Positions 1-8,834 of a stretch of DNA of 64,000 bases are shown one piece after another (within the stretch, counting starts at the first letter, position 1; each line of letters begins with the position of its first letter). The stretch spans positions 13,837-77,836 of the forward strand of contig DATKYR010000035.1 of the NCBI GenBank assembly GCA_035528395.1. Direction: 5' to 3'. This DNA comes from NIOZ-UU13 sp035528395. Its GTDB lineage: Bacteria > Planctomycetota > Phycisphaerae > Sedimentisphaerales > Anaerobacaceae. The notes under the pieces were generated by a model. The model was not told the DNA's origin. It saw only the letters and a program-made list of their open reading frames with translations, and did not search any database. The translations under genes were made by a program, and so were the position numbers.

Positions 1-788
1 CCGATGTTGTCATACGTGAAATCAGTGAACAAGGGCGGAGTCCCGTCGGCACCCGGCCGGCTCGGATGACATGCAGCGCAGTTGCCTTTTTCCTCGTCTT
101 CGAACAACTCAAGCCCCCTTCGTTCCTGTTCAGTCAATGCCACTTTCCCTGTGAGGTAGAGATCGTATTTCGAATCGAACTGGTTCAGCTCACCGGATTT
201 CTCATAAGCCGCGATGGCCTCAGAAACCCTATCATAAGCTTTGTTGGGGTCATCGAACGAAGCAACCCCAAAAACCTTCCGAAAAAGGTCGGCGTATTCC
301 GACTTACGCACCTTCTCGATTACAGTCTTTTCATCGGGATTTGCCATTTCCAAAGGATTAAGGAAAGGACCTTTTGCCTGCTCCGCGAGGTCTGCGGCCC
401 GGCCGTCCCAGAACTGGCCCCCGACGTACAGCCCTTCGTCGGCGTCGTAATGGAATGTTGGACTAAAAGAGGCATAGGCCGCGGGAAGATCGTTTCGATT
501 TCCAAAACGGTCTTTGTGGACACCTTGAGAGACAGGATAGTCGGCGTTTGGATTAGCAAAACCAACTTCTGGGGAATGGCAATCGGCACAAGCTTGCCCC
601 GTAGGTGTTGACAGGTTCTTATCTAAGAATAGTTTCTTTCCAAGGGCTTGTTTTTGTGTAAGGGCTTGTTCTGCCGTCGATGTTTCCAAGATACCTGCTC
701 GAAACAACCTTTTTTGATTGCCGGAACCTGAGCCAGCAAGGACAAAGGATACCCAGATAAACATAAGGCAAGAGATAGTAGATTGCAT
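1..788 (-). CDS. Di-heme cytochrome c peroxidase family protein, C-terminus cut off by window edge
   Basis: Exported electron-transfer protein of the bacterial di-heme cytochrome c peroxidase (CCP/MauG) family; members reduce H2O2 or oxidise a partner using two c-type hemes in the periplasm. Translating leftward from ATG 788 gives a hydrophobic N-terminal signal, then the first heme site CADCH with the family context SPEVGFANP, the GGQFWDGRA stretch, LNPLEMANP, and a second heme site CAACH just before the window starts. No stop is met, so the gene continues beyond position 1. I checked frame continuity across several hundred bases. It stands alone in this window, with a 293-bp AT-rich gap to the rightward neighbour. 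Peroxidase versus other CCP-family activity cannot be told from sequence alone. Confidence 0.9.
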   Translation of the reverse strand, partial: MQSTISCLMFIWVSFVLAGSGSGNQKRLFRAGILETSTAEQALTQKQALGKKLFLDKNLSTPTGQACADCHSPEVGFANPNADYPVSQGVHKDRFGNRNDLPAAYASFSPTFHYDADEGLYVGGQFWDGRAADLAEQAKGPFLNPLEMANPDEKTVIEKVRKSEYADLFRKVFGVASFDDPNKAYDRVSEAIAAYEKSGELNQFDSKYDLYLTGKVALTEQERRGLELFEDEEKGNCAACHPSRPGADGTPPLFTDFTYDNI

Positions 789-1081
789 ACTAATGTTCCA
801 AGCTATATAATCCTATATAATTTAATTCTTTTAACTTCTGAAACTTTTGTCATTATAATACTAAATCCCAGATGAAAGTACAGTTGCTTACTTTTCTCAA
901 GAGTATCTTGTTCTTTAATTTGTAAAAGCATTCCTTTGATAAGCAAGTAGAAAACTTGAATTTTCAAGACAGACTTGATATTCTATCGGAGATAAGGCTC
1001 AACATCGTAGATAAGCCAGGGTCATATAAAAATATCAGCTTAACTTGTTAAATGGAGCTTATGATAACTGCGGAGTAGTCT
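789..1081. promoter_or_regulatory. Divergent intergenic region
   Basis: AT-rich 293-bp spacer between the leftward cytochrome peroxidase gene and the rightward metallo-beta-lactamase gene, so it must hold promoters for both. I see no convincing consensus promoter or operator. Confidence 0.35.
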
Positions 1082-2989
1082 ATGCGAAAACTAATTTCGA
1101 CAATCATTGGTGTTTTGTTTATCTTGTCTTTAGTCAGTCAATCCTATTGCGCCGAAGTCATCCAACTGAGTGAACACGTGTCATTGATTCCCGGGCCGGT
1201 CAACGGTGTAAGCATAGAAAGAGACAATGCCAACTTAGTCATCTATGGCGATCCGGGGGGTAAAATCAAAAAGGCTGAAATGGTCCTGTTTACCCACAGT
1301 CGGCGTGATGTCGTCTGGGCCGGGCGACAACTCGTAGAAAACGGGGCAATGGCTGTCGTACCCGAGTCAGATATGGAAAAGTTCAGCAATGTCGAGCGGT
1401 TCTGGAATGACTTTACAACCAGCCGGTTTCACGACTACGCCCAACAGGGAACTAAGATTTTGACTAAATCCTTGAAGATGGGCCGAACCGTCAAGGCCGG
1501 CCAAAACTTCTCATGGAATGGAATACCAATCAAGGTCATCGATACACCCGGCTTTACTCGCCAGGCTCTCTCATACTACATCGAGATCGACGGCCTTAAA
1601 TATGCCTTCGTCGGTGACATAATCTACGGCAACGGAAACCTATTCGACCTGTACTCCCTCCAGGACGCGGTGGCGGAAGCAAAGATCGGCGGCTACCACG
1701 GCTGGGCGGGCCGTATGGGTGAGCTGATTAACAGCCTGCAAAAAGTCGCCGCCCAAAGACCCGATATCCTCGTCCCAGTCCGCGGACCGGTTATACGCAA
1801 CCCCACCGAAGCGATCAATCTTTTGATACAACGACTCCAGAGAGTCTATGAAAACTACCTGTCCATTAGTGCAGGCCGATGGTATTTCAATGAGAACTAT
1901 GACGTTCTCGCACGGCGCGTCCTCGGGGCCAATCCCGAGGTCAACTGGATGCCCTGGGCCGAAGTAATTAAAGACAAGCCACCCGAGTGGATTATACCAA
2001 TCGGCAACTCACGTCTGATTATCTCCGAAGACCGCTCAGGATTCCTAATCGATTGTGGCAGCCGCCGGAAACTCGACAGAGTTATCAAACTAAGAGAGGC
2101 CGGCAAACTAACCGGCCTCAAAGGCCTGTTTATCACACACTATCACGACGACCACACGAACGATGTCGCCGCCTGTCTCGCTGAGTTCAACTGCCCCGTT
2201 TATGCAACCGGCCCCTCAGTTGATATCCTCAGACACCCTGAGAAATATCGCCTGCCCTGCTTGACGCCCAATCCTATCCCGAACATCAACATCATGCCCG
2301 AGGCCCACAAAATGCGATGGAAGGAATTCACATTCACGTTCCACTACTTTCCCGGTCAGACAATCTACCACGATGCACTCCTCGTCGAGAAAGACAACGC
2401 CGAGAAAATCTTCTTCATCGGCGACTCCTTTACCCCTTCAGGGATCGACGACTACTGTCTGCTTAATCGCAACATTCTTCACGAGTCTATGGGTTACTTT
2501 TATTGCCTCAACCTTCTGAGAAGAATCCCCCCCGGAACATTACTCATCAATCAACATGTGGTTGAACCCTTCAGCTTCAGCGCCAGACAGCTCGACAACA
2601 TGACAGCAACTTTGACCAAACGCAAAGCACTTCTTGCTGAACTCTTCCCATGGGATGAGCCAAACTACGGCATCGACGAACGATGGATTCGCTTCAGCCC
2701 CTACGGCCGGAAAGCCAAGCCAGGCCAAACCGTTCAAATCAGCTTAAAGGCATTCAATCATTCCAACGCCTCTCGTATGTTCACAGTCGAGCTTAACCCC
2801 CCTGCCGGATTTGATACAATACCTACAACTGCTTCAGTCACCATCCCTTCGCACACCGAACAACAGGTGGATTTCGGCCTTCTCATTGGCGCATCTATTG
2901 AGCCGGGAACATACGTTCTCACCGCCGACGTGCAATTAAAGCAATGGAACCTACCCCGCTGGACTGAAGCAATCATCGAAATCGAATAA
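1082..2989 (+). CDS. Secreted protein with two metallo-beta-lactamase domains and a C-terminal Ig-like domain
   Basis: Signal peptide (about residues 1-23). Two MBL-fold halves follow. In the first (about 40-260) the metal-binding HxHxDH position reads THSRRDV and the later histidine position reads TPGFT, so it looks unable to bind metals. In the second (about 300-515) the motif THYHDDH is intact and GDSFTPSG supplies a later metal ligand, so this half is the likely hydrolase. The last 100 residues resemble a NEW3-like beta-sandwich often found on exported hydrolases. A strong terminator follows directly. Substrate unknown; known MBL-fold proteins hydrolyse lactones, thioesters, phosphodiesters and beta-lactams. 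The decayed first domain suggests an ancient duplication kept for structure. Confidence 0.8.
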   Translation: MRKLISTIIGVLFILSLVSQSYCAEVIQLSEHVSLIPGPVNGVSIERDNANLVIYGDPGGKIKKAEMVLFTHSRRDVVWAGRQLVENGAMAVVPESDMEKFSNVERFWNDFTTSRFHDYAQQGTKILTKSLKMGRTVKAGQNFSWNGIPIKVIDTPGFTRQALSYYIEIDGLKYAFVGDIIYGNGNLFDLYSLQDAVAEAKIGGYHGWAGRMGELINSLQKVAAQRPDILVPVRGPVIRNPTEAINLLIQRLQRVYENYLSISAGRWYFNENYDVLARRVLGANPEVNWMPWAEVIKDKPPEWIIPIGNSRLIISEDRSGFLIDCGSRRKLDRVIKLREAGKLTGLKGLFITHYHDDHTNDVAACLAEFNCPVYATGPSVDILRHPEKYRLPCLTPNPIPNINIMPEAHKMRWKEFTFTFHYFPGQTIYHDALLVEKDNAEKIFFIGDSFTPSGIDDYCLLNRNILHESMGYFYCLNLLRRIPPGTLLINQHVVEPFSFSARQLDNMTATLTKRKALLAELFPWDEPNYGIDERWIRFSPYGRKAKPGQTVQISLKAFNHSNASRMFTVELNPPAGFDTIPTTASVTIPSHTEQQVDFGLLIGASIEPGTYVLTADVQLKQWNLPRWTEAIIEIE

Positions 2990-2990
2990 A

Positions 2991-3026
2991 GGGCTGACAA
3001 TCGGAGACACTGTCAGTCCTTTTCCC
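2991..3026 (+). terminator. Rho-independent terminator after the double-MBL gene
   Basis: Arms GGGCTGACA (2991-2999) and TGTCAGTCC (3011-3019) form a 9-bp stem with one G-U pair, followed by TTTTCCCTTT. It starts one base after the stop codon. Confidence 0.8.
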
Positions 3027-3107
3027 TTTCCTACATTAAGCATGAGAAGTAATCCCTTGGCACCAGTGATGAGCAAAAAAGAGAGAAATGGTTAACGACT
3101 TGTTAAC

Positions 3108-3190
3108 AAAGTTAATAGCTTTTCTCAGTTTCATGGAAATTGACGTTAGATACGTATTGGCAAACATTTGTGACAACTGGCCAAGAATCA
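3108..3190 (+). repeat. Decayed copy of the 59.7-kb small-ORF sequence family
   Basis: Aligns with 59677-59766 over about 80 bases with one single-base indel; the last 24 or so bases, ending CTGGCC-AGAATCA, are nearly identical. In-frame stops show it is not translated here. It occupies most of the 308-bp gap 2990-3297, which otherwise holds only the terminator. Confidence 0.5.
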
Positions 3191-3297
3191 GGCAAAATAT
3201 GACCGTCACGTTTTGGATAGAGAAGTGACCTAAGATGCTCCTAACATAAGAGGTTTTCAACTTCAAATTACTATATGTAATCTGGGGTGTTCGCTTC

Positions 3298-4782
3298 CTA
3301 CTTGGCTGCCTGAGCGATTCGAAATCTTATCATGACGAGGCCCAACAGATAGCCCAGAACGAATGTTATTCCTGTTCCAATGACAATCAACCAGCTCCAG
3401 CCGAGATTGAGGATTTCCTTTTTTATCAGCAGCAGCAATACCACACAAACACCCGTACTGAAAAGCATCGCGGGGATGTTGGTTCGGTTGGCTTTGCGCC
3501 GTGTGAGCAGGCCAAGCAGGAAGACTCCGAGCATAGGGCCTCCGGTGAGCGAAAGAATCTGGAAGGCAAACCAGAGAATGTTCTTCACCGGAGCGAAGGC
3601 CGCCGCGATCCCCGCCAGAACCAGGCCAAAACCAACCACGCTGATTCTTGACACGAGCAGATAGTGCTTTTCCGAGGCGTGCCTGTGAATCAGGGGACGA
3701 TATATATCAGTAACGAAAGAAGAGGTGAGGGAGCTGAGCGGCGAATCAATGCTGGCCATGAATATTGCGCCCAGGACCAGACCTTTGAGGCCGGTGGGCA
3801 AAACGTTTCGCGTAAAATGCGGAAGGATTTCCTTGAGCTCCTGGGGCAAGACCAGGGAGGAATTCTGCTGGTAGAACACATAGAGCAGCGTGCCGACAAG
3901 CAGATATAGCCAGTAAACGGGTAGAACAGTAAAAATGGTGGAGATAATTGTTTTTTGACTGCCCTTTCGCGTTTCGACGGTCAGCAGTCTCTGGACCATC
4001 TCCTGATCGGTTCCGAAGGAGACAAGGCCAATAAAGAATCCGCTGGCCGAAAAAGCCCAGAACGTGGTGGGCTCGTTGAGAGCTAATTTGAAATTGAGTG
4101 TGCTTAAACGCCCAGCCTCATGCGCAGTTTGTAAGGCTGTGGCGAGGCCGCCGTCGATGTGTTGAATGAGATAGACAACGAGCACGGCGCCGGCGATAAC
4201 GAAGAAAATGGTCTGGTAAGCGCCGGCCCATACGACCGCCTTGATGCCGCCAAAGGCAATAAAAACAATGCTAACGACGGTGAATAAAGTTATCGTCGCG
4301 GCCAAGGGCCAGCCCATTATGACACCGACAGCCATACACGTTGCGTAAAGGCGTACGCCCGAAGCCAGAAGACGTGTGATAAAGAAGTATATCGAGCCTG
4401 TGTACTGGGTGGCAGGCCCGAATCGGTGTCCGAGGAACTCGTAGATACTGGTGCAATTGTACTTGTAGAAGGCCGGGATAAATAGATACGCCACGACAAG
4501 TCGGGCCAAAGCCAACCCGACCAGAAACTGGATCCATCGCCAGTTCTCGGTAAAGGCCGTGTGTGGAATGCCGACAATTGTCAGGGCACTGATCTCTGTG
4601 GCCACAAACGACAGACATGCCACGATGGGTGGAATGCGTCGGCCTCCGAGAAAGAAGTCGTCCGTATTCTTTTCCTCGCGCCCGAAAACGTATGAGATGA
4701 CGAACAAAAGCACAGCGCCGACGCCTACAATGCCCCAGTCGAGCCCGCTTAGTGTGCCTGCCTGAGCTACGATGAGATTCAC
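3298..4782 (-). CDS. Sodium/solute symporter (SSS family)
   Basis: Inner-membrane Na+-coupled transporter of 494 residues with the usual string of hydrophobic helices. The N-terminal DDFFLGGRR, followed by a helix containing SFVATEISALT, is the SSS signature region that forms part of the Na+/substrate site. It is the last gene of a three-gene leftward operon: its ATG overlaps the murQ stop by four bases (ATGA). The context of murQ and anmK suggests it imports a muramic-acid or other amino-sugar derivative, or an anhydro-muropeptide fragment. That substrate is inferred from neighbours only; SSS transporters also move sialic acid, sugars, amino acids and proline. Confidence 0.88.
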   Translation of the reverse strand: MNLIVAQAGTLSGLDWGIVGVGAVLLFVISYVFGREEKNTDDFFLGGRRIPPIVACLSFVATEISALTIVGIPHTAFTENWRWIQFLVGLALARLVVAYLFIPAFYKYNCTSIYEFLGHRFGPATQYTGSIYFFITRLLASGVRLYATCMAVGVIMGWPLAATITLFTVVSIVFIAFGGIKAVVWAGAYQTIFFVIAGAVLVVYLIQHIDGGLATALQTAHEAGRLSTLNFKLALNEPTTFWAFSASGFFIGLVSFGTDQEMVQRLLTVETRKGSQKTIISTIFTVLPVYWLYLLVGTLLYVFYQQNSSLVLPQELKEILPHFTRNVLPTGLKGLVLGAIFMASIDSPLSSLTSSFVTDIYRPLIHRHASEKHYLLVSRISVVGFGLVLAGIAAAFAPVKNILWFAFQILSLTGGPMLGVFLLGLLTRRKANRTNIPAMLFSTGVCVVLLLLIKKEILNLGWSWLIVIGTGITFVLGYLLGLVMIRFRIAQAAK

Positions 4783-5687
4783 GACGTCTCCTCAATTGCT
4801 TTTCGCAGAAACTGGTCGCATTCGTCAAGTATTTTCAGGGCGCCCGCCAAATTCGTCTGACGAATGTGCATTACAACAGCCGCTTTAACTTTTCCCTGTG
4901 CACGGGCGAGCAGTCGCCTTGCGCCGGATCGATTGAGATTAGTCATTTCCATCACAATCCGCAGGGACCGGTCGCGCAATTTTTCATTTGTCGCCTGCAG
5001 GTCAACCATAAGATTGCCATAGACTTTTCCTAATCTGACCATTGCTCCTGTTGTGAGAGTGTTGAGCACGAGTTTCGTCGCAGTACCGGCTTTCATCCGT
5101 GTTGAACCGGTGATAACTTCCGGGCCGACAACCGGATTGATTATGATTTCAGCGGGGATATGCCCGACAGCCTCCGGGGCACAGGTAACAAAAATGGTCG
5201 CTGCCCCTATTTGCCGTGCCTGCTTGAGAGCGCCATGCACAAAAGGGGTCATACCACATGCGGCCAGACCAACCACCACGTCATTCGCTTTAATCCTTTT
5301 CTTTTTTATTGTTTGAGCACCATCCTGTGCGTAATCTTCGGCCCCTTCAACGGCTCTGACCAGTGCACGGCGGCCGCCTGCTATGATACCCTGCACAAGT
5401 GAAGGCCGGACTCCAAAAGTAGGCGGGCACTCCGCGGCATCTAACACACCCAGCCGGCCACTTGTGCCGGCTCCCACGTAAAACAGCCGTCCTCCTTTTC
5501 TGAACTGCGCTACAATCATATCGACCGCTGCAGCGATTTGTTTAGACTGCCGCGCCACTGCAGCGGGTACGAGTGCATCTTCAGAGTTAATAAGCTCAAC
5601 AATCTTTTTTGTCGATAGCTTATCGATATTTTCGCTGGCGCGGTTGCGTTTTTCGGTGGTCGGCAATATTCTACGTTTTGCTGTCAT
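4779..5687 (-). CDS. murQ: N-acetylmuramic acid 6-phosphate etherase
   Basis: Cytoplasmic SIS-fold etherase that removes the lactyl ether from MurNAc-6-phosphate, giving GlcNAc-6-phosphate and D-lactate in cell-wall recycling. 302 residues, the usual family length. Family hallmarks are present: VGAGTSGRLGVLDAAE (sugar-phosphate loop and first catalytic-type Glu), VRAVEGAED (second Glu region), GPEVITGSTRMKAGTATK, and NTLTTGAMVRLGKVYGNLM. Its start overlaps the anmK stop by four bases and its stop overlaps the symporter start, so the three are very probably translated from one mRNA. The product of AnmK is its direct substrate. Divergent to it lies a double-SIS relative at 7042. Confidence 0.95.
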   Translation of the reverse strand: MTAKRRILPTTEKRNRASENIDKLSTKKIVELINSEDALVPAAVARQSKQIAAAVDMIVAQFRKGGRLFYVGAGTSGRLGVLDAAECPPTFGVRPSLVQGIIAGGRRALVRAVEGAEDYAQDGAQTIKKKRIKANDVVVGLAACGMTPFVHGALKQARQIGAATIFVTCAPEAVGHIPAEIIINPVVGPEVITGSTRMKAGTATKLVLNTLTTGAMVRLGKVYGNLMVDLQATNEKLRDRSLRIVMEMTNLNRSGARRLLARAQGKVKAAVVMHIRQTNLAGALKILDECDQFLRKAIEETS

Positions 5688-6862
5688 ACTGGTATTATCT
5701 TTCCCAGAACAACCGGTTGGTCGGCACCAGTGGCTCCGGGCACATTATTAGTTAATCCTTTTATTGTCGCCCAGGCTAAGATAGCAAACGAAACCGCCTC
5801 CTTGGCATCGACACTAATGCCAAAATCTTCGGTAGAGAGCATCTTAGCATTCGGCAGCTTGCTCCGCAACATCTCCACCAGCGTATTATTGTGAGACCCG
5901 CCCCCGCATAATATTACCTCATCCGGCATCGTCGGCAGGAACTGATGGTATGCCTGAGCGATACTGTTTGCAGTAAAGGCGGTCACGGTCGCTACTATAT
6001 CAGTATCAGATAAGCCTTTTTGGGCGGCGCGTTCATAGATGCAATCGGCAAAGGAAATCCCGAACTCTTCGCGACCGGTGGATTTTGGCGGATGCCGTCG
6101 TAAAAAAGGGTGTCGGAGCATTTCATTCAGAAGCCTTTTATTGACCGAGCCCTGTGCTGCCATTTTTCCAGCCGGGTCGAAGCGTTTCTTACCGCCACTG
6201 ATGAGCCGGATAATGCTGTCAATTACCATGTTACCTGGGCCTGTGTCAAAGGCAATAGTATCATCCTGCTTACAGCCGCGCGGCAGGAAAGTTACATTAG
6301 CAATGCCCCCAATATTCTGGACGGCACGAGATAATCGATTGTGGCCAAATAAAACATAATCGGCATAGGGTACCAAGGGGGCACCTTCGCCTCCGGCAGC
6401 CATATCGCGAGGCCTGAAATCCGCGACCGTTGTGATGCCGGTGCGCTGGGCTATTACCGAGGGTTCTCCGATCTGCAAAGTTGAGCCTATTGTCTTTCGG
6501 TTATATCGCTTGCCTCGCGGGTAATGATATATTGTCTGGCCATGTGAACCCACCAGATCGATCGAGCCCAGAGGAATACCAGTTTTATCACAGAGCTTGA
6601 TGATAGCATCGGCAAAAATTTCGCCCAAAACGAAATTGTAGTGACATATATTATCCAATCGGGCTGATTCGGGGCTACATAGACGAAGGATTTCCCTGCG
6701 CAAAGCAGTCGGGTATGGAAATATATCAAAAGCCAGCAAGTGAACCTTTTGCCTGGTGATATCGACGATGGCAACGTCAACACCATCAATCGACGTACCT
6801 GACATCAGACCTGCAACTCGCAATATCTTTTTGACTGCAATTTCCCGAATACGGTTACTCAC
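5684..6862 (-). CDS. anmK: Anhydro-N-acetylmuramic acid kinase
   Basis: Opens 1,6-anhydro-MurNAc and phosphorylates it with ATP to MurNAc-6-phosphate, feeding MurQ. 392 residues, near family length. Seen: AGLMSGTSIDGVDVA at the N-terminus (phosphate-binding loop), VGSHGQTIYHYP, the GGIANVTFLP segment, FDTGPGNMVID, and the C-terminal ILCGGGSHNNTLV nucleotide site. The start is a GTG at 6862; no earlier ATG is in frame, and the next in-frame ATG is inside the catalytic loop. First gene of the leftward operon anmK-murQ-symporter; its promoter lies in the 179-bp divergent gap. Confidence 0.95.
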   Translation of the reverse strand: MSNRIREIAVKKILRVAGLMSGTSIDGVDVAIVDITRQKVHLLAFDIFPYPTALRREILRLCSPESARLDNICHYNFVLGEIFADAIIKLCDKTGIPLGSIDLVGSHGQTIYHYPRGKRYNRKTIGSTLQIGEPSVIAQRTGITTVADFRPRDMAAGGEGAPLVPYADYVLFGHNRLSRAVQNIGGIANVTFLPRGCKQDDTIAFDTGPGNMVIDSIIRLISGGKKRFDPAGKMAAQGSVNKRLLNEMLRHPFLRRHPPKSTGREEFGISFADCIYERAAQKGLSDTDIVATVTAFTANSIAQAYHQFLPTMPDEVILCGGGSHNNTLVEMLRSKLPNAKMLSTEDFGISVDAKEAVSFAILAWATIKGLTNNVPGATGADQPVVLGKIIPV

Positions 6863-7041
6863 TACTATCTTACTCTCTATTTACCAGGGTAGACTTTTTT
6901 CGACGCTGAACATCACCAAATGGATTATATATCGGTTTCGCTTTATCTGCAATGTACTTGGTGAGTGAAAAGTGTATTTACATTGTCCACGTAAAATGAT
7001 ATGAATATTGTCCTTGTATCTATGAGTGTCAGGGAGTTGTA
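6863..7041. promoter_or_regulatory. Divergent promoter region of the muramic-sugar locus
   Basis: 179-bp AT-rich gap between anmK (leftward) and the double-SIS gene (rightward). It contains two direct ATTGTCC copies at 6982-6988 and 7007-7013, 25 bp apart, close to the rightward start: a candidate operator, unproven. A GGGAG ribosome site sits five bases before ATG 7042. Confidence 0.35.
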
Positions 7042-8817
7042 ATGTCAGATGCAATTAAAAGAGCCGAAGAATTCCTCAGTCTGGAACGGGCATTTCGGTT
7101 AGGTGAATTACTTACCGAGTCATCTCATCCTAAAACGATAACTCTCTCACAAACGGCCGAAGACGACCTTCCTGCGGCTATAAAGTTGTTGCAGTCCGTA
7201 GATTATGAAATCCCTCCGGCAATGAAAAAGGTTCTTCAGCAGGATTCATTCCGAGAGCTCACCGAAGCATTTTTCAAAGCTCTGAGTACTGGTAAACGGA
7301 TTTTCTTCACCGGCTGTGGAGCCACGGGACGGTTGAGCATACTCCTTGAAGCGGTCTGGCGGCGATTCTGGCACAAAATAATACAAGAGTGCTCTGAAAT
7401 AGGACAAGAGATTCCCGATATGGAAGACCGTGTTCACAGTGTAATGGCCGGAGGCGATTTCGCCTTGATTAAATCGGTCGAAGGGTACGAAGATTTTCCA
7501 GACTTCGGACGATACCAGATGAAAGAGAAGCACGTTCAGCCCGGAGATGTTGTTGTTGCCATCACGGAAGGTGGAGAGACTCCTTTTGTGATTGGCACGG
7601 CCTGGGAGGGACTCAATGCCGGAGCGAGGGTCTTTTTTGTCTATAACAATCCCACCGAAGTATTGTGCCGTTATGTCAAACGCTCGCGTGAAGTGATTGA
7701 GGAGCCACGTATAACCAAGCTTGACCTGACAACCGGCCCGATGGCAATAACCGGTTCGACAAGGATGCAGGCCACGACAGCCGAATTGTTCATTGTCGGA
7801 AGTGCTTTTGAGATAGCTTTAGTGCGTTTCCTGCGGAAGCGTTTGTCACCGAAGCATCTGGCGAAATTAGGACTTAAGGAGCAGGAACCAGGTGATTACC
7901 TCAGACTATTGTCTGAGCTCCTGGAGCAGCTTTCAAGCCCTCAATCGGTCGATGTGCTGGTTCGTGCAACAAGATTCGAAGAAAGTATTTATCAACGAAA
8001 AGGCCTTGTGACCTATATGACCGATTCATTCCTGCTGGACGTATTGACAGATACGACAGAGCGCTCTCCAACATTTATGATACCCCCCTTTCGAAAATAT
8101 GGAGACAAACGCTCTCCAAGCTCGTGGGCCTTTGTGAAAGACCCGTTCCGCACCACTGAAAAAGCCTGGCATGCTCTGCTGCAGCGTGAGCCCAGAGGTC
8201 TGAAGTGGGGACGGAAGGTTTATGAACAATTGAATGCACCGGTCAGTTTAAAGGCCCGGCCGCCAAAACTTGATAATTCCGAGATATACAAATTCATGAT
8301 AGGCGACGAACCCGATCCTTCGCGTACTGATGCACCTGACTCGGCATTGGTAGTGATAACTGCTGGAGGCCAAACAGAGCATCTGATTCGCACAGCCCTG
8401 CAGAAATTTGGCCCTCAGTACAAGAGAACAACTGCCCTAATCGTTGGGTTGGCGGATTTTACCCCCCCTACCAACGAGACATTCCTGTTTCCATGCAGTC
8501 TCGCCGATTCACCACTGCAATTATGGCATCATCTTGCCGTTAAACTTATTCTGAATACACTTTCTACCGCGACAATGGTTCGCATGGGCCGGGTCATCGG
8601 TAATGCAATGGTCTGGCTGTCGCCAAGTAATAAGAAACTTATAGACCGTGGCTCTCGTCTGATTGCTCAGCAGACGGGGTGCAGTTACGAGCAGGCGTGC
8701 ATCGCCCTACACGAAGCAATAGAAGAAGTAGAATCCGGCCAGCGGCAAGGCCGAGAGGTCCCTTCACCTGTGGCTTTAGCCATCGAGCGGCTCCGAGGCA
8801 AGAGAGGAAAATCTTGA
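7042..8817 (+). CDS. Tandem SIS-domain protein, GCKR/MurQ-like
   Basis: 591 residues with two SIS halves. The first has MurQ-type loops: FTGCGATGRLSILLEA (about 89-104), IKSVEGYED and GPMAITGSTRMQA (about 232-245). The second half ends with a MurQ-like helix NTLSTATMVRMGRVIGNAM and SPSNKKLIDR. The double-SIS layout is that of glucokinase regulatory protein (GCKR), whose animal form binds fructose phosphates and is related to MurQ. Here it lies back to back with anmK-murQ, so a role as muramic-sugar-phosphate sensor or as a second etherase is plausible. Both glutamates used by MurQ (LLEA and SVEG) are retained in the first half, so catalysis is not excluded. A lipoprotein hydrolase follows 17 bases later. 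Confidence 0.75.
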   Translation: MSDAIKRAEEFLSLERAFRLGELLTESSHPKTITLSQTAEDDLPAAIKLLQSVDYEIPPAMKKVLQQDSFRELTEAFFKALSTGKRIFFTGCGATGRLSILLEAVWRRFWHKIIQECSEIGQEIPDMEDRVHSVMAGGDFALIKSVEGYEDFPDFGRYQMKEKHVQPGDVVVAITEGGETPFVIGTAWEGLNAGARVFFVYNNPTEVLCRYVKRSREVIEEPRITKLDLTTGPMAITGSTRMQATTAELFIVGSAFEIALVRFLRKRLSPKHLAKLGLKEQEPGDYLRLLSELLEQLSSPQSVDVLVRATRFEESIYQRKGLVTYMTDSFLLDVLTDTTERSPTFMIPPFRKYGDKRSPSSWAFVKDPFRTTEKAWHALLQREPRGLKWGRKVYEQLNAPVSLKARPPKLDNSEIYKFMIGDEPDPSRTDAPDSALVVITAGGQTEHLIRTALQKFGPQYKRTTALIVGLADFTPPTNETFLFPCSLADSPLQLWHHLAVKLILNTLSTATMVRMGRVIGNAMVWLSPSNKKLIDRGSRLIAQQTGCSYEQACIALHEAIEEVESGQRQGREVPSPVALAIERLRGKRGKS

Positions 8818-8834
8818 TAGTGGGCTTGACCGAT

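Noticed and set aside
66..611. 181-codon frame on the + strand
   Set aside because: Antisense to the cytochrome peroxidase, whose minus-strand frame carries both heme motifs.
8679..8834. Longer start for the beta-lactamase-fold gene
   Set aside because: It would overlap the upstream gene and hide the lipoprotein signal that starts at 8835.
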